Below, one piece after another: positions 14,501 to 29,500 of a DNA stretch of 64,000 bases. The stretch is taken from contig VZRN01004254.1 in assembly GCA_013397935.1 (NCBI GenBank), positions 1,949,861-2,013,860 of the forward strand, read 5' to 3'. Every line of letters starts with the position of its first letter. Positions within the stretch are counted from its first letter, which is position 1. Under the pieces are notes generated by a model. The model was given only the letters and a program-made list of their open reading frames with translations, was not told where the DNA came from and ran no database searches. Position numbers and translations under genes: made by a program. This stretch comes from Dasyornis broadbenti (taxonomy: Eukaryota > Chordata > Aves > Passeriformes > Dasyornithidae).

Positions 14501-17500
14501 CTTTCTTTGTTTCAAGTGATGAAAAATGCTGTTGAAGTTTTGAAATCCAATATTAAAATGACACTTGCCTTCTGTATATCAAGAAAAATGTTACAGTCCA
14601 ATTCAGTGAGATCATAGCCTTCTCTTTCAAAGGGTACACAAGAAAAAACAAAGCTGAAACCGAAGAATAATTGAGGCTTTTGTAACTCTCAGTAGATAAA
14701 GAACATATGACAACTTCAGTTTTTGGTTAAGCAAGCTCCTAAGAATGCACTTTTGGCAGACAAGTGGGCCCATTAACTCCAGTGAGACTATGCAGAGGCT
14801 CACATACCTCGCTGAAACAGGAGCTCGATGTTTTCCCATCAGTGGATGAATGGATGCTCTATTGTTAAACAGGACATTTTTAAATGTGAACACTGTTATG
14901 TGTAGTAATTATTTCTTTGCAACTCTCGGGGCTTCTTATCATTTAGGAAGATCAAACCACTTAATTGCTTAAGAAAATAAAGCATAGATTAAAAGATAAT
15001 TCTTCTTACAGCTTATTTTGAAACAATTTTCCCTTTAAAAGAGACTAATATTTTCAATTCTGTTCTTAGCAGCTCAGCAACTCAAAATTATTTGCTAAGC
15101 ACTGATATTATAATGGATTTATAAAATATATGTACTGCGGCACTTTTAGTCACCCATTTTAATCACGCTCAGTAGATTTTCCTTCAGACTGGACAGTATC
15201 TGAAGTGCAATGAGGAAACATGATTGTGAAGTATTAACACTTCTTAAAGAAATAATATGATCTCTAGACACAAACTTAAGTAGAAGTCCGTAAGCCCTAA
15301 TTTATTATTGAAAACTAGCCTGGAGAGTTTTGTAGATTATACTTGATTTACATATAGATGGAAGCCTACCAGAACTTTCTCTGTTCACTGACTTTTTAGA
15401 AGGAAGGAAGGAATAAAGGAATTTTTTCTTCTTTCCTTTGACATCAGCTGCTGACAGTAGATTGAAATTACCTGGATATACCTTCTGCTGTGTACACACT
15501 ACCAGCCAAGTTCATAATAAATATAAAATGTGGAATGTTTCAGGATGCTCCTATAAAAATTATGACTAAATTATTAAACAGAATATTCTTACTTTTTAAG
15601 GGTGTGAATAATTTCGTGCAGTACAAATTTAGCCACTTACCCTCGAAGGAAAGGCAAACAATAGTGGAACTGGCTAAAATGTTTCTGAACCGCATTAACT
15701 ACTGGCACCTGGAGACACCTTCTCAGCGAAGACTAAGATCACCCAATGATGATATTGCGGGGTATAAAGTGAATTACACCAGGTAATGCTGCTTTTGCTT
15801 GTTAGGAGTCTTCCTTACAAATAGGACACGTACAAACTTCAGGAATGCACCAGTATCTTTATGCCGCAGATGTACCTTGTGAATTCTTGCAGCCATGGAT
15901 TTAACATGAGAACCTAAGGGTTTTAGTGAAGTCTGTATCAGTTTCACATTCATCCCTGTGTCTTGAGAGATGTACTTTATCAGCCAAGAACAGCGAGTAG
16001 AGGCTGGAACACTTGTATCTAGCAATGCTTTTGCAAGTTCTGTGTTTGTAAAGTGCTCTGGGTCTTCTTAAGATATGAGCCTCATGTAAGATCCCTATTT
16101 ATTATTCAACTTAAAAAAGAAAAAGAAAGAAGATATCATTAAGCATTGTAAAGCATCACTGTTTGAAACCAAATCACAGAGGAGGTGAAAAATCAAACTA
16201 ATTTTGCAAGTGCTTGAATGCTAAATGGGGAACAGATATTACTAGGTTCCTTAAAATTACAGTTCTCCTTATGACTTTTTAATGCATTGTTAGAATTCAA
16301 AGGAATAACTTAGTCACTGGAGGAAGAAGAGCTAGGATAAAAAGCCATGTCTCTTTTCATCTTCTTTTCCTCACAAGAGTAGTGCAGTGCCTTTTTCAGT
16401 GAGAGCAGTTAGGGTCCTGCCGGTGCAGGCAGCAGGTAGTTAACCTCTGCCAGCACCCTGTTCTCAGGAATGGCCAGAGAAGCCTCTGCAGGCCGAGGAT
16501 GAGCACCACCTTCTGGCTGCCTTCCTGGTGGCCTTTCCTCTGACACCTCATCTCCATGAAGGAAAGCAGCAAACCCTGGTGTGAGTTGAGACTCTGGCTA
16601 GTGACAGAGCAGACTGCACTATGTCTGTGTCTGACCCAGATGTGCTGTCACCTCAAATAACTGGCATAAAGGACAGTTATAATCCGTGGTGCTCCTAAGA
16701 CCATGTTTGCTGGGTGTTTGACCTCCATTTGTTTGTGATAGCAGGTGTCAGCCGGGGCGGTAGTAGTTAATTCTTACTAGGAATCAACAGCTAATTGGTT
16801 CTTCTTGGTGGCTTTTGTTAATTATTTTGTCACTTGTGTTTTCGCAAACTGTCCTGCCAACAGTCCCTAAGGGTCCCCCCCGACCCAAAGTGCTCTTCCC
16901 ATCAGATCTAACCTGTCATTGTGAGCTTCTTTCATCTGTGTTGTCCGAGGCATTGCTCTGGGTGTTGCTGCGCACCATGGGCACACCCGAATTCTTGCAG
17001 TCACCAACTCCATTTGAAAACCTGAGGATTTGAATGAAACTGTATCTGATGTCACATGCATTCTTGTGTTTTGAGAGCTGTGCTTTATCATCCAAGAACA
17101 GGGAGTAGAAGTCTGTGAACAGCTCTATCTCACAACTCTTTTGCAACTCGTGTTTGCAAAGATTAAGGCATGAGAGTTTGGGAGAACATTTTGAGACAAG
17201 GCTGTACTTTGCGTCTGGATGAGGAAATGTGTGCAGGATCCAGCACAGTATGTTTGCATCCAGTTCCTAATATTTTCTTTTCATTGCTGGAGCTTTCACA
17301 ATGGTTGTGGTCTGATTCTGCTAAAGCTCCAGATACCAAAGACTGTTCACTTACACACAGATATCAAAATCTTGTTTATAAAATTAACAGATATTGTGAC
17401 TTACACAGGCCATGTACTCCTGCGTAATCTCTTCAGTACTATAATCCCTTTTCCTGGAAAATAAACATGCCATGCTGTAATTTCCATATGTACTTCTTAA

Positions 17501-20500
17501 TGCAAAACTCATTGTGGGTGGAGATACTGGGAATGAAAGAGTAAAAAGTCAAAGTATAATGGGAAGGAGCCAACTGGTGGAACACCAGGGCAGGAGTCCA
17601 GTTGGATTGGGATGGAGCTAGTTAAAAGTGTCACCCATTTTGCCTCTGTGTGGGGAAAGGTAGAAGTTTAGAGGGTAAAACAGTCCATGTTAAGGGTCTT
17701 TGGAGTCAGTGGCAGGAGATGTGTGAGGCTGAATGAATGAGCTGTGGAGCGAATCACTGACATCAACATGTGTTTTCTGTAATCTATGATTATTGTCTGG
17801 AACAAGATCACTTTGTAGAACCTAGATTGCAGAGAAAAAGAATATATGGAAACTTTAAAGTACTTGGTTGTCATTTCTTTAAAAAACTGGGCAATATAAA
17901 TGCTGCTTAACTCTGTCCAGCCTTGTAGTGGAACTGATTTATATGGTCATATAGCTCTCAGCTGCATTATAAATGATGTGGATAGTGGTTTTATTGCATT
18001 AATTCATATATTAGATGGTGATAATTATCTGGCTTTTTTCCTCTTTACAGGTGGCTTTGTTATTGCAATGTCCCTCAGTTTTGTGACAGTCTACCTCGGT
18101 ATGAAACCACCCAGGTTTTTGGCAGGACGTTGCTTCGCTCTGTTTTTACTGTAATGAGACGACAACTGCTGGAGCAGGCCAGGCAAGAAAAAGACAAACT
18201 TCCTCAAGAAAAACGAACACTAATCCTCACTCATTTTCCAAAGTAAGGGGTCACAGTTTGCCTGCATTCAAAGTCAACCAGCATTTTGTTGGGGAAAGGA
18301 AGAAATTACCTGCAGCTTAAAATAATCTATCTTTTAATTCAGCAGCTAGATACTGCAGCTTTCTTTACTGCCATACCTTAGACTAGTCTATCTTATGTAC
18401 ACAACTGCTTGCTTTGCTTTGTCCTAGGGTTTGCTTTATGAAAAGGCTTATTCATCTTGCTGGGAGATTGTGCTTTTTTCCTATTAGTGGGTGTTGTAGG
18501 TCAATTACTTTTGTTTTCTGTAGTCCTTGGAAGCCGTGTAGGTCCAGACCTCCAAAAACATGCTCGCATCTGCTTTGGTGATAGAGCATTAAGAAAAGGG
18601 GGGGTGTTGTGCAGGGTTTACAAGAATTTCAGTTTAATTCAACATTGTAATAGTGAACAAAGTAGTCACCCCACCCCCAGAAGGGATGAGTTTCTTAGAG
18701 AGGAGTCAGTATAAAACTGCAACAATGAACCTTAAACTCATAAATTTTATACTGACTGTCTTTTCCAATACTGGAATGTTAATGATGATCTCTCACAATA
18801 AAACAGCAATAATTACATAGTGGGGTATGTGGGAGAATGACTTGTCTTGAAACATGCTCAACTTTGACAGTCCTTAATTGCAAACATTTTAGCAGTGGTA
18901 AAGAGGGGTAGTGATGGTGACAAGATCATTCATTGTAATGAATTCCTGTTGAAGTAGTGTATCACTTTAAAAATATCCTTATTTTCTGAGGGTAGCTTAG
19001 TTCTCCAGGTCATACTTTAAAAGCCTGTCTCTCCTAACAACAAAGGAACGGAACCTACAGAAGACCTGGTGGCACTGATGCTATCTGTGCAAGCTACTGT
19101 GTTGGGCCAGAAGCTGGGTTAGAGCTCAGGGGAGTGAAAAACAACATGAGCTCTCCCAAGCTGAGTAGAGCCAGGATTTGGTGCTTCTACTATTACTAAT
19201 AGTTTATTTTACCACTTTGAGGAATGTACAGTTGTCTTTGGGTTAGACTGTTATGGATACAGGAATGTTTGTGTGTATCTGGGAGCAGGATCATGATCTG
19301 GCCCTGAAACAGATACAAAGAAGGATTTAACACCCCACTGATGCAAGGAGCAGATTTGTGGAAGAAGTAGGTGTGTATATGGCCCTGTTTTCACTGCCTT
19401 TTAATGCCTTTTGCAGTAATTTGAAAAGCATTATTATTCTCTGCAGTTCCTTTTGGTATTCTGCTGGGGAGAAAAAGACAAATACTATTTGCAAATGATC
19501 TGTGGGAAATACAAATAACATTCTAAATCTTTCATGGGCTGTACTTGTCTGAAGCATTTGTCTCTCCTCTGGCATTGTGCTGAGTGAACCCTGCAGAGGA
19601 ATTGTGTCCCAGAGCATGGAACCTGGCATTGGCACAGGGTTCCCCTCTGTCCTGGACTGTCCTTCTGGGCACAGGGAGCACCCACCAGATTTGTCTGTGC
19701 ATGCCTAGGAAGTAGTCACTAACGGGACTGAAGGCAGAGCCTCGGTGCTGCCTGTAAATGGAGCTTTGGCTGAAGTTTAATTTGTCTTTCTGCTCTGTCA
19801 CAGATGGTCAGGTCAGTTCACCGTTACAAACTTTTTAGCCATTATCAGCTGTATAGACAGCAGCAAACACTGCACGCTGCTGAGCTGTGGCTGTCCTATG
19901 TATACAGCACAAGAGTCTGACTTGATCCTGAAAATCCCTGTCCTGTTCAAGAAAGTTTTACTCAACAGTCCTGTTGGTTTCAGCTGAAAAGTTTCTATAC
20001 ACTTAGATGACTCTAAGGGTGGAAATGGGCGATGTCAACTTCTGGTCCAAAAACTTCTTTTGTGCAACATAGGATAAGCAGCTGTCTTGGGGCTGAGAGG
20101 GAATTTGTGTGTTAGGCCTGAGAAGGTGATGGAGAGTCTGATCTGCGGAATACAATAATGCTAAGAGACGGTTAAAATAATGCTGTTTCTGTAACTGTAC
20201 CAAAGTAAGGTTAAAAATACTGTTATGCAAGCACAAACGTGCAATTAAATGTTATAGAAGGACACTTAAAGGAATGAAAATATCTTCCAAAGAGCATTGT
20301 TAGTGACACTGGGATTTTATAAAATGCAGAAAGCAAGTGCATCTGCAAAATGCTGGGTTATCAAAGCAGACATATTTTGCCGTCATTTTATAACATCAGC
20401 CAACTCATAGCTTTCTTATTAGCGGAGTTTTGTTCTGTAAAAGCAGTTTGTAACTGTCTCTTTCTCCACTTGCAAATTAGTTAAATATTGCTTGTAATTA

Positions 20501-23500
20501 AAGGTAAGGTTTTGTAAGTGAAAGCACTCTACTGAATTCTGATACTTTATGTCTAGTCTGGCTTGTGGTTTTTCTGTGTGTTCTCTTTTTTTCATAGAAT
20601 TGGCCAACAGCATTTTCTTACTGACTTAGTGAATGTTTTTAATTTAAAAGCATTGCAAGTGCTTATTTTGAAAAAGAACCTGTTTGGAATGATCCCATTA
20701 AGTTGCTGTTTTCCTGGTTTTGTGCCTAGGTTTCTGTCTATGCTGGAAGAAGAAGTGTACAGCCAGAATTCTCCCATTTGGGATCAGGATTTTATGGTGT
20801 CTAGCTCCCGAACTAGCCAGCTGGGAATCCAGACAGGTAATTTGCATTTAGTGATGGGTAACACAAATGAAAACTGCATGATTTAGGACTAGTGTGGGTT
20901 TTTTTTTTTTTAAACTCTTAGAGAGAGAGAGAGATGTTAGTTTGTGGCCTTTTAAAATAATAGTTTTCATTTTCTTAACTGGTGAAACAATATCTCCCTT
21001 TACTGAGTTTGATTTGTCCAACTAGTCTTAGAGCACTGTTAAAGTGGACAGCTGAAGCTGAGTGATGAGATTTTGGTTTTCAATAAACCCCTACAAAAAA
21101 CCTTTTCATGATGCTAAATGCCAGAAGGCTTGGCAGGTATGTGAAGGAAGTTTGTTTTCTTAGCTTCTGCTCAGCACTGCAAAATAATAAAGCCTGATGT
21201 TTGCAATCCCTGTTCCAAAAAGGTTTCTCCTTAGGTAGAATTTAGTTTAGAAAAAGACACTGAGATAAAGCTTTAATGTCTCTACTTGTGAACTGGTGAC
21301 ATTGCTCTGTTGCACAGTGTTCACTGTTACTTTTTGGGTGGTGGGTGTCCATCCTTGTGACAGTCTTTCCATCAGCACCAGAATGGGTTCTGTGACCTGA
21401 TTTTTGTGTGTTTGTTTTTTATATCATTTCAGTTATCAGTCCACCTCCTGTTGCAAGATCTGTTGCTTACAGTGGAAGCCCTTCATCTCTGGAGCAATCC
21501 AACAGTGGGAATATGAGTCCAGCTTGTAAAGTTTCTTCTGCCCTTGACCCAAACTTAGGTAATGGAGAGGGAGACTTGCTTTTTGGCTTCTGTTGATATT
21601 ATCAGAAGTTGCAGTATATGGTAACCTTTGCCTTTACTCTACATTAGCAAACCTGAGATGTGTGCACATCTTTCAGCAAAACACATACCTTTTTCTCCAC
21701 TTTTTCTGTTAACTAACAGAAATGGCAACTGTATTTGCAAAAAAAAAAAAAACCAAAAAGGTTTGTTTACATTAAATTAAAATGGGGAAACATATGATGG
21801 TGTCAAAGGTTTTTGAAAAATACTTTTCTTGGAGTACATCTATTATAAGTCATGAGAAAAGGTTTCATTTAAATAATGGCAGAGTAGAAGGGGCCATCAT
21901 ATTTGAGTTTTTTAATCTTTCAAGGTACTGCAAGTGCATACATTTGAGCAGTAAAGGAAAACACAGACACACCAATCAGGTTAAGTTTAAAATCTGAATG
22001 AGGTTAGGTCAGGAAAAAAAAAAGAAAAAGCTTGTAAGAAAAAAAGTTGGTGAATGCATAAATTCTCCTAATAAATCCTTTTTCGAGCACCTCAGGATTA
22101 ACGAGCCTGTCAAGAGAGGTTGTAGGTTAGAGAGGTGATCCCAAGCTTATGTAAAGTGAGTCCTCAAGGAAGTAGAAAAACTTAAGTGAATTTTTAGTCT
22201 CAGTATTCACTCCAGAGGAACTTAAGGTGGCTCCTAAACTGCAGTTTTCTTTAAGGTCATTTCTCAACTTGTCCCTCAGACATGGGAATGAGTAGGGTGA
22301 TGAGTGGGATAATCCTGAGCTAGCAGCGGGCTCTCTGTTTCTGTGCCTCTGCTAGTCCTTGGTGGACTTTTCTTCCATGAATTTAACTAGTTGATTTTAC
22401 TATATAATACATGTGGCTCTGCAGTCAGTAGGGCAGTTAATAATTTACTTGGTATATTTTGATTTGGAAACTTTATATGGATTTTCAAATATCTAAGACA
22501 TATCAGACAGTACATGCTGCTTGGTTTACAGCAAAGGTGAAAGAAATATATGATGGATACTTAATTCCAGTGAATCCTAAAAGGGGGTTTCATGTTATTC
22601 AGAAACATGCACTGCAATTTGTGTATTGAGCACTGACCTTCCAAGACAGATGCACAGAGGTTCCATGCAGAGGACTTTGATGCAAAAAGAAAAAGCAAAT
22701 AGTTTCACTGTGAATTTACAGATGTGTAGGGGAAGGATGTGTATTCATCCTGCTTCATGCTAATACCCCAGTGCAAAACCAAAATTGAGAAGTGATACAT
22801 ATTTCTCAGTATTCATTTATTTCTCTTTCTCTTTGTCTATATGGATTAAAAAAAAAAAAAAAAAAAACAAACCAAAAAACAAACAAAAACCCCTGACTAA
22901 CTGACCAAACAAAACCAAAAAAACCCAACACCCATACAAACCAAAGAATATAACAGAAGTGCTAGACTTTATAGTGGTAGTCTGTAACAGTTTGGTTATT
23001 TCTAATTTGTCTGAGTTTTGTTTTGTAGGGGAAAAGAGGAAAAATAACGAACCCTATTCTCTGGAGGATTCTAAAAGACCAAGGGTTGTAGGAGATATTC
23101 CTATTGAGTTAATCAATGAAGTAATGTCAACAATTACAGATCCTGCAGCAATGCTTGGGCCAGAGGTGAGATACAGACTTGGTGTTGCAAATGGTCTGTT
23201 TGTAAATGGTCTGTTTTTAGTAAATGTTCCACATGGATAGCATATGATAAGAGTCCTGTCAAGAAAAACAGGCTTTGAAAGTGTATGATCAGGTGAACAA
23301 AAAATATTGATGAAATACGTAATTAACATGAAGAACAGTTCTGCACTTTTTAATGCATTGTGTACAGTTAGCAAGAAGACTTGTAAACTAGTGATAGTAA
23401 AAAGCTAGAGCTCAGGTAGGTTATCCTGCAAGGTACTTTTGTTACAGAACAGTTCCAGAGTATGCTTTTTATTGTTAATCATAGATGCAGCTTTTAAGAT

Positions 23501-26500
23501 AAGGTTAAATGGGGTTCAAAAATTGCAGCAGAATGGAAGATCCAAAGTTACAACCTCTCTCTGGTGCAGAAACTGATCTAAACAGTTTTTTGCTCTGTCT
23601 TCCCCAGTTGCTCTTTTTTTTCGGCTGTAGGAGAAAAACAAACAGAATTGCAGAATTATGGCATGTACAGAATTGCACTTTTTTTTTTCCCTTGGCTGGC
23701 TTTTCCTCCTTCTGTTCTCTCTGCCAGGCTATGTTTTGCCAGCAGCTCATTTGCCAAGATGTAGCTAGAAACTGCTGAAAATTTGGAGCCACCTACATTT
23801 CTTATTCAAACTATGTACTGTGACTGATGGCTCTGCATATTACAAATGCTGTGCCAGCCTGGCTGTTGGGGCTGGCAGTGACTAGAAACCCAGCAGCCAA
23901 ACTTTGCTCAAAAAAGTAAACAGTATGTGCATACGGAGATGTTTTGGCATTATAAAATGATCTTGAAAAAAATAAGTTAGATAAATTTTGTGTATTAATT
24001 TAATCTGCTGTCAGATATATAGATGCAATTGCTAGATATGTAACAGCAAATTCAGTAGGAATGAAAATCTTTTTAGTCCCTTTTAGTAGTGGCAGAGATA
24101 GTGGAAAGCACTAATAAAATGAAAAAAACTTGAATTTTCCTGCACTACCATTAAAATGTGTGATTTGCAGTATATGTAGGTGAATCCACAAGTCATGCCC
24201 AAGCTGGCTAAGACTAAAGAAAATATGAAGACTTAGTAACATAGGCTTCAGCTGGAAGAGTGCTATCCCTCAAGAGGTTTTGGAACTTTTTGAGTCATAA
24301 CCATTGTTGTTGTTATCTAACCTGTACCGAAGTAAGTTCAGATAGGCCTTTATAGACTGTAGTGTATATTTACATCTGGTTTATTTGATGGTGTCACTTC
24401 TGCAAAAGTACATTACAAAGGCAATCATTGGCAGCTCTGTTGGAAAAAAAGAGGGTGTTTTATTTGTTTGTTCATTAAGGCTGTTCTGTCAGAGGATGTG
24501 AAATCTCAAAAATGTGATTTTGTTCCTCTTTTGTGTGGTACAGACCAACTTCCTCTCGGCACACTCAGCCCGGGATGAGGCAGCGAGACTGGAGGAGCGC
24601 AGGGGGGTGATTGAATTCCATGTGGTTGGCAACTCCCTGAACCAGAAGCCCAACAAGAAGATCATGATGTGGCTGGTTGGTTTGCAGAACGTGTTCTCCC
24701 ATCAGCTGCCTCGAATGCCGAAGGAATACATCACCCGCTTGGTCTTTGATCCGTGGGTATCCTTACAGAGGGGGCTGGTGTGTGAGGCAGAGGGAGTCTG
24801 GTGCTGTTTGTAGGCTGAAGTGTAGGAAAGTGCCAGCAGAGGTGGTGGCTCTTGGTGGCTGTATTAATGATAAGTGGCTTCTTGTTGTGGGACTGTGGTG
24901 GGTTGACCTTGGCTGGATGCCGGATTCCCATGAAACCTGCTCTATTGCTCCCCCTCTCAGCTGGACGGGGAGAGAAAATACAAAGTTCTGGGAAAAAGAT
25001 AAAGACAGGGAGAGAACACTCAATGATTGCTATCATGGGCAAAATAGACTCACCCTGGGGAAATTTGTTCAATTTTGTACAAATCAGATCAGAGTAGGAT
25101 AATGAGAAAATAAAAACTGTATCTTAAAGTACCTTTGTGCCATTGCCTCCCTTCTTCCCAGGCTTAGCTTCATTCCTGATTCTCTACCTTCTCCCGCAAG
25201 CAGCGCAGAGGAATGGTGAATGGAGGCTGCAGTCAGTTCCCATGTGTGCTGCTTCTTACTCCACAGGGGGAAGCTTCACACACTTTCTCCCTGCTCCAGT
25301 ATGGGGTCCCTCCCACAACAGACAGCTCTCCATGAACTTCTCCAACATGGGTCCTTCCAACAGGCTGCAGTTCTTCATGAACTGCTCCAGCAGTTTAACC
25401 TTCCATGGTGAACACCATGGTGAGGCATGCATCCCTCTGCAGCCTGTGAAGGAGCCCCATGCCGGAGGAGGTGGATGTATGAAGGAAGGCCCTGTGGGAA
25501 ATGCACCCTGGAGCAGGCTCCTGGCAGATCCTGCAGCCCTGTGAAGAGAGTCGCCCACACCACCTGCTGGAGCAGGTTTGCTGGCAGGACTTGTGACTCT
25601 TTGGGAAGGGACCTGTGCTACTGCAGTTCGTGAAGAGCTGTAGCCTGTGGGAGAGGCCCCACACTGGAGCAGGAAGATCTCTCCCTGAGGAGGAAGCTGC
25701 GACACAGACAACATGTGATGAACTGACCATAACCCCCCTCTCCATCCCCCTGCACTGCTTGAGGGAGAAGGTAGAGAATTGGGAAGGAGGAGGGGTTGGG
25801 GAAAGGTAGTTTTAGGAGCTGTTTTACTTCCCATCATCCTGCTCTGATTTTGATTGGTAATAAATTCAGCTAATTTCTCCAAGTCAAGTCTGTTTGGCCT
25901 GTGATGGTAATTGTTGAATGACCTCTCCCTGCTCTTATCTCAACTCATGAGCCTTTCATTACATTTTCTCTCCACTGTCCAGCTGAGGAGTGGAGTGATA
26001 GAGCAGCTTTGCTGGGCACCTGGCATCCAGCCAGGGTGAAACCACCACAAGAGCTCAAGTTACTGTATTGATGCTCTCATTCCACAAGTAAAAAGCACTA
26101 AAATAAGTACAAGAAAAAGAAGAATATATAATATGTATAAAATCTTCTTCAATGGTGGCACATACAATATAACTGCTTTTTGGACTTTTTGGCAGGGTCT
26201 CACTTTTGGCACCAACTTTTCCCCCCAAGAAACATCTTCTGTAAATTAAATGTATCATTTATATGATTTGTGTGATACTGTGTGTTGATCTAAAGAAAGG
26301 TGCACTGTTTTCGCACCTTGAGGATTATACTAAAATTCTTTATCCTTGATGTAAGTGTTGAGATTGCACTTTATTACATCTTTCCTGGCAGTCAATATAA
26401 GTGCAACAGAAATAGATATTTATTCTGGTCTTGATTACTCTAGGAGTGGGTGATTAGAAATGTCATCCCTTCATCAACTGCACTTGAAACTGGTAGCTTA

Positions 26501-29500
26501 GGTACGGAGAGCGCATGCAAAGGAAACAGGAATGCCTTAGAAAGGACTTGCTCTCCTGTAATTCCATTAATTTCTAATTTACTCAGGGTAAAATCATCCT
26601 GAGAACTGCGCAATGGTGTAACTGTCAGCAATAGATTCAATGAAAGTAATACAGCTTTTATTTATTGGGCATTACCCAACTATCTCAGAGTACTTGGCAA
26701 AGCCAGGAGCTTGCTTTACGATGATGATGACCTTTATGGTATACTGAAAGCATGATATTGAAACAACAGCTCTTCTGTAGATACTTAGGAGATGGCTTAC
26801 TTAGGAGACATATACAATTGCATTAGCATTATGGAAAGGAGTGAATCAAGTTTCTGAAAAAAGGAAGGTTAATGGCACTTTATGTACTATGTACATGAAT
26901 TAAAGTGATTGTTATTTTTGTCTGCTCAGGAAACATAAAACCCTTGCATTAATAAAAGATGGTCGTGTTATCGGTGGTATCTGCTTCCGGATGTTCCCCT
27001 CCCAAGGATTTACAGAGATTGTTTTCTGTGCTGTGACTTCTAATGAGCAAGTTAAGGTAAAAATAATTCTGTAATACAAGAGTTTATTAAATGGATTTGA
27101 GTCCCATTCACCTACTGCATGTGCTCCTAACTTTTTTAGTCATGTTGAATATACTGCTGGGTTGCCAGACAGAAATAGGCTTTGAAAGATACAGAAATTC
27201 TGAATATAATACACAAAAACTAGACTAAAATGTGCAGATTTAGAATCATCATTGTAATAGTAGGATTACCTGTAATTAATTAATTAATTAAAGTTATTCT
27301 CAACAGAGCAATAGTGGCCAGTCATCTGCCAGTCTTGGACTTTTCACGGCTTTGTCTCCAGTAGTTGTGTCTCTGTGTAGTGTAACACATTGTGGTTGAC
27401 TGAAGTAAGTATTGCACGTGTTCAATACTTACAATTTGTGTTCAATCACTTTGTGACATTACATGACGTCAATCTAAATGAGATACAGTAAAACATTTGG
27501 TGGAGTTTTACATCTCAAAATAAGCACAGAGTCTATTTTTTGATTTAATGTCACAACATTTTCTCAGGATTTTGAGAATTAACGTCTGTGTTGAAAGAAT
27601 ACAGTGCACTATGAATACATGAGATTCCTCCAGCTTTTTCAGCTACTACAGGTAGATCTAACTCTGACCATTTGGTTCAGTATTTTGCCTTTAGATGGTG
27701 CTGTAGCTTCATGATTTTCAGTTCAAGCAGCAAGAGCTGAGCTGTGGGTTATTTCAGAGTGTGTAGCAGTTAATATGCAGAAATTGTACAGCCTGGTGTG
27801 AAAGGGTAACACAGTGCGATTGAAAGTCTCTGGCAACTGTTAATACTCAGGTTATATTTGGTTTTATTCAGCTCTGGTATTAGAGAGGAACATTCCCCAA
27901 CACTTAGCAGTGGCCTTTCAGCATTCAAAGTGTTTTAGCAAATGCAAACCCTAACAGAATATGCCTAAGTTATTCCTAACTGCACAACACAGGTGAGGCT
28001 GCCCAAGGTGTGTTGTGATTTTCTAGGAATAATCTTTCAAAATAATAGAGTAAATAATTCTGACCCATCAGATTGCCCCCAAGGTTGCATAACATGCTAT
28101 TTATTTTTTTATCCTCTGGGTGCCTCGCTGTATCAGTTGAGTGTTTCTGAAAATTTGCCTTCCCACCTTTCTTTCTGAGTAAGCTGACCTTGTCAACAGG
28201 TAACTGAGAAAAAAACCAAATATTCACACATGGATGACCTGCCTAGTCTTAGGGAAAATAAATTCCTATTTTAATTAAGTTTGAGGCTGGAGTATAAAAT
28301 ATGGGAACTGTTTTCCCATACAAATTGAATTGTTTTTGAGGTAGTTTGGACCTCTGTTACAAAATAATTTTAAATTTTACTGTACATGGCTTAGTTTCCT
28401 ATCTGGCTATTGCCATATTTGGGGCTATTAAATTGTAAATTAAATCAGAAGTTTGTATTTTCTAATTTATTTTTCTGGCTTTGGTACATAAGTAAAAATT
28501 TCCTCAGTTTTCAAGAACAGAGTACACAAAAGGAACCCATGTATGCTTCTTTAAATGTCCAGTTAGTCTCCATGATGAGGAAATTGGAACATGTGCAGGA
28601 ATTAAACATTATTATGGGCTTTCCTGTCTACCTTCCATTTCTTCATATCACAGCAGAAGGGGATGACTGTGGCTTACTTGGAATGGGAATAAATGCAACC
28701 TTTTGTTTACTTTGGGTTGAATTTAAATGGAAATCATGCCTTTGTGTAGTCAGAAGGCATAGCTATTTATTTGATTGTGGACTCAATAATTTTCTGCTCC
28801 TTATTATGGTAATTGTTCACTGTTCCCTTTTATGCTTTATGATAAGTTTGGATTATAAATCCTTTGAGGCAGAGACTGTTTTGCTACAGGTGCACAGAAC
28901 ACTGGAATAATTTCAGTATTGCTACTGCTTTGTAGTTTTGAAGTGATATGGCTCCAAAAGGATGCTCTATGTTACAGTATGTGCAGTTTTGTTGTTGGCG
29001 AAATATGTGACTTTTAATGGTTGATATCTAATTTAAAAGAGGAACAAAAAAGGTGAGCACCTTGAATTACAGCTTCCATGCTGGCTCACAAAGATACCCT
29101 TACTGAGATAAAGCTGAAAACAGTTTGCTCTTGAGTGTGAGTCACCAAGTTAATTATGAGAAAATCTTTCAAATGGGATTTAGAGGAAAGACTGCATTTT
29201 GAAAAAACATGTAAAAACTCTTGGTCCACAGGTTCTAATATGTGCAGTCCCCAAAGGCTTTGTCATGGCTTTTTCCGCCTATGTTTCTCACAGGGTTATG
29301 GGACTCACCTGATGAACCATCTGAAGGAGTACCACATCAAACACAACATTCTCAACTTTCTCACGTATGCAGATGAATATGCTATCGGCTACTTCAAAAA
29401 ACAGGTAAGGTCAATGCCAGAAATTACTTTGTGCAAGATGTTCAACATGTAGCAGTGATGAACTAAATAACTAGACGTGACAAAGCAGTTGGATAAAATG

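Noticed and set aside
25256..25882. 208-residue minus-strand open frame
   Set aside because: It lies entirely in the foldback LTR-derived element, is rich in Pro/Ser/Gly from repeated GC-rich units, and shows no domain.
27983..28017. 8-bp inverted repeat CACAACAC/GTGTTGTG
   Set aside because: Short hairpins of this size are expected by chance in 64 kb, and nothing around it suggests a function.
28410..28910. 166-residue plus-strand open frame with hydrophobic stretches in KAT2B intron 11
   Set aside because: No recognised motif, sense-strand intronic, AT-rich composition, and part overlaps a possible old repeat. It is most likely a chance frame.
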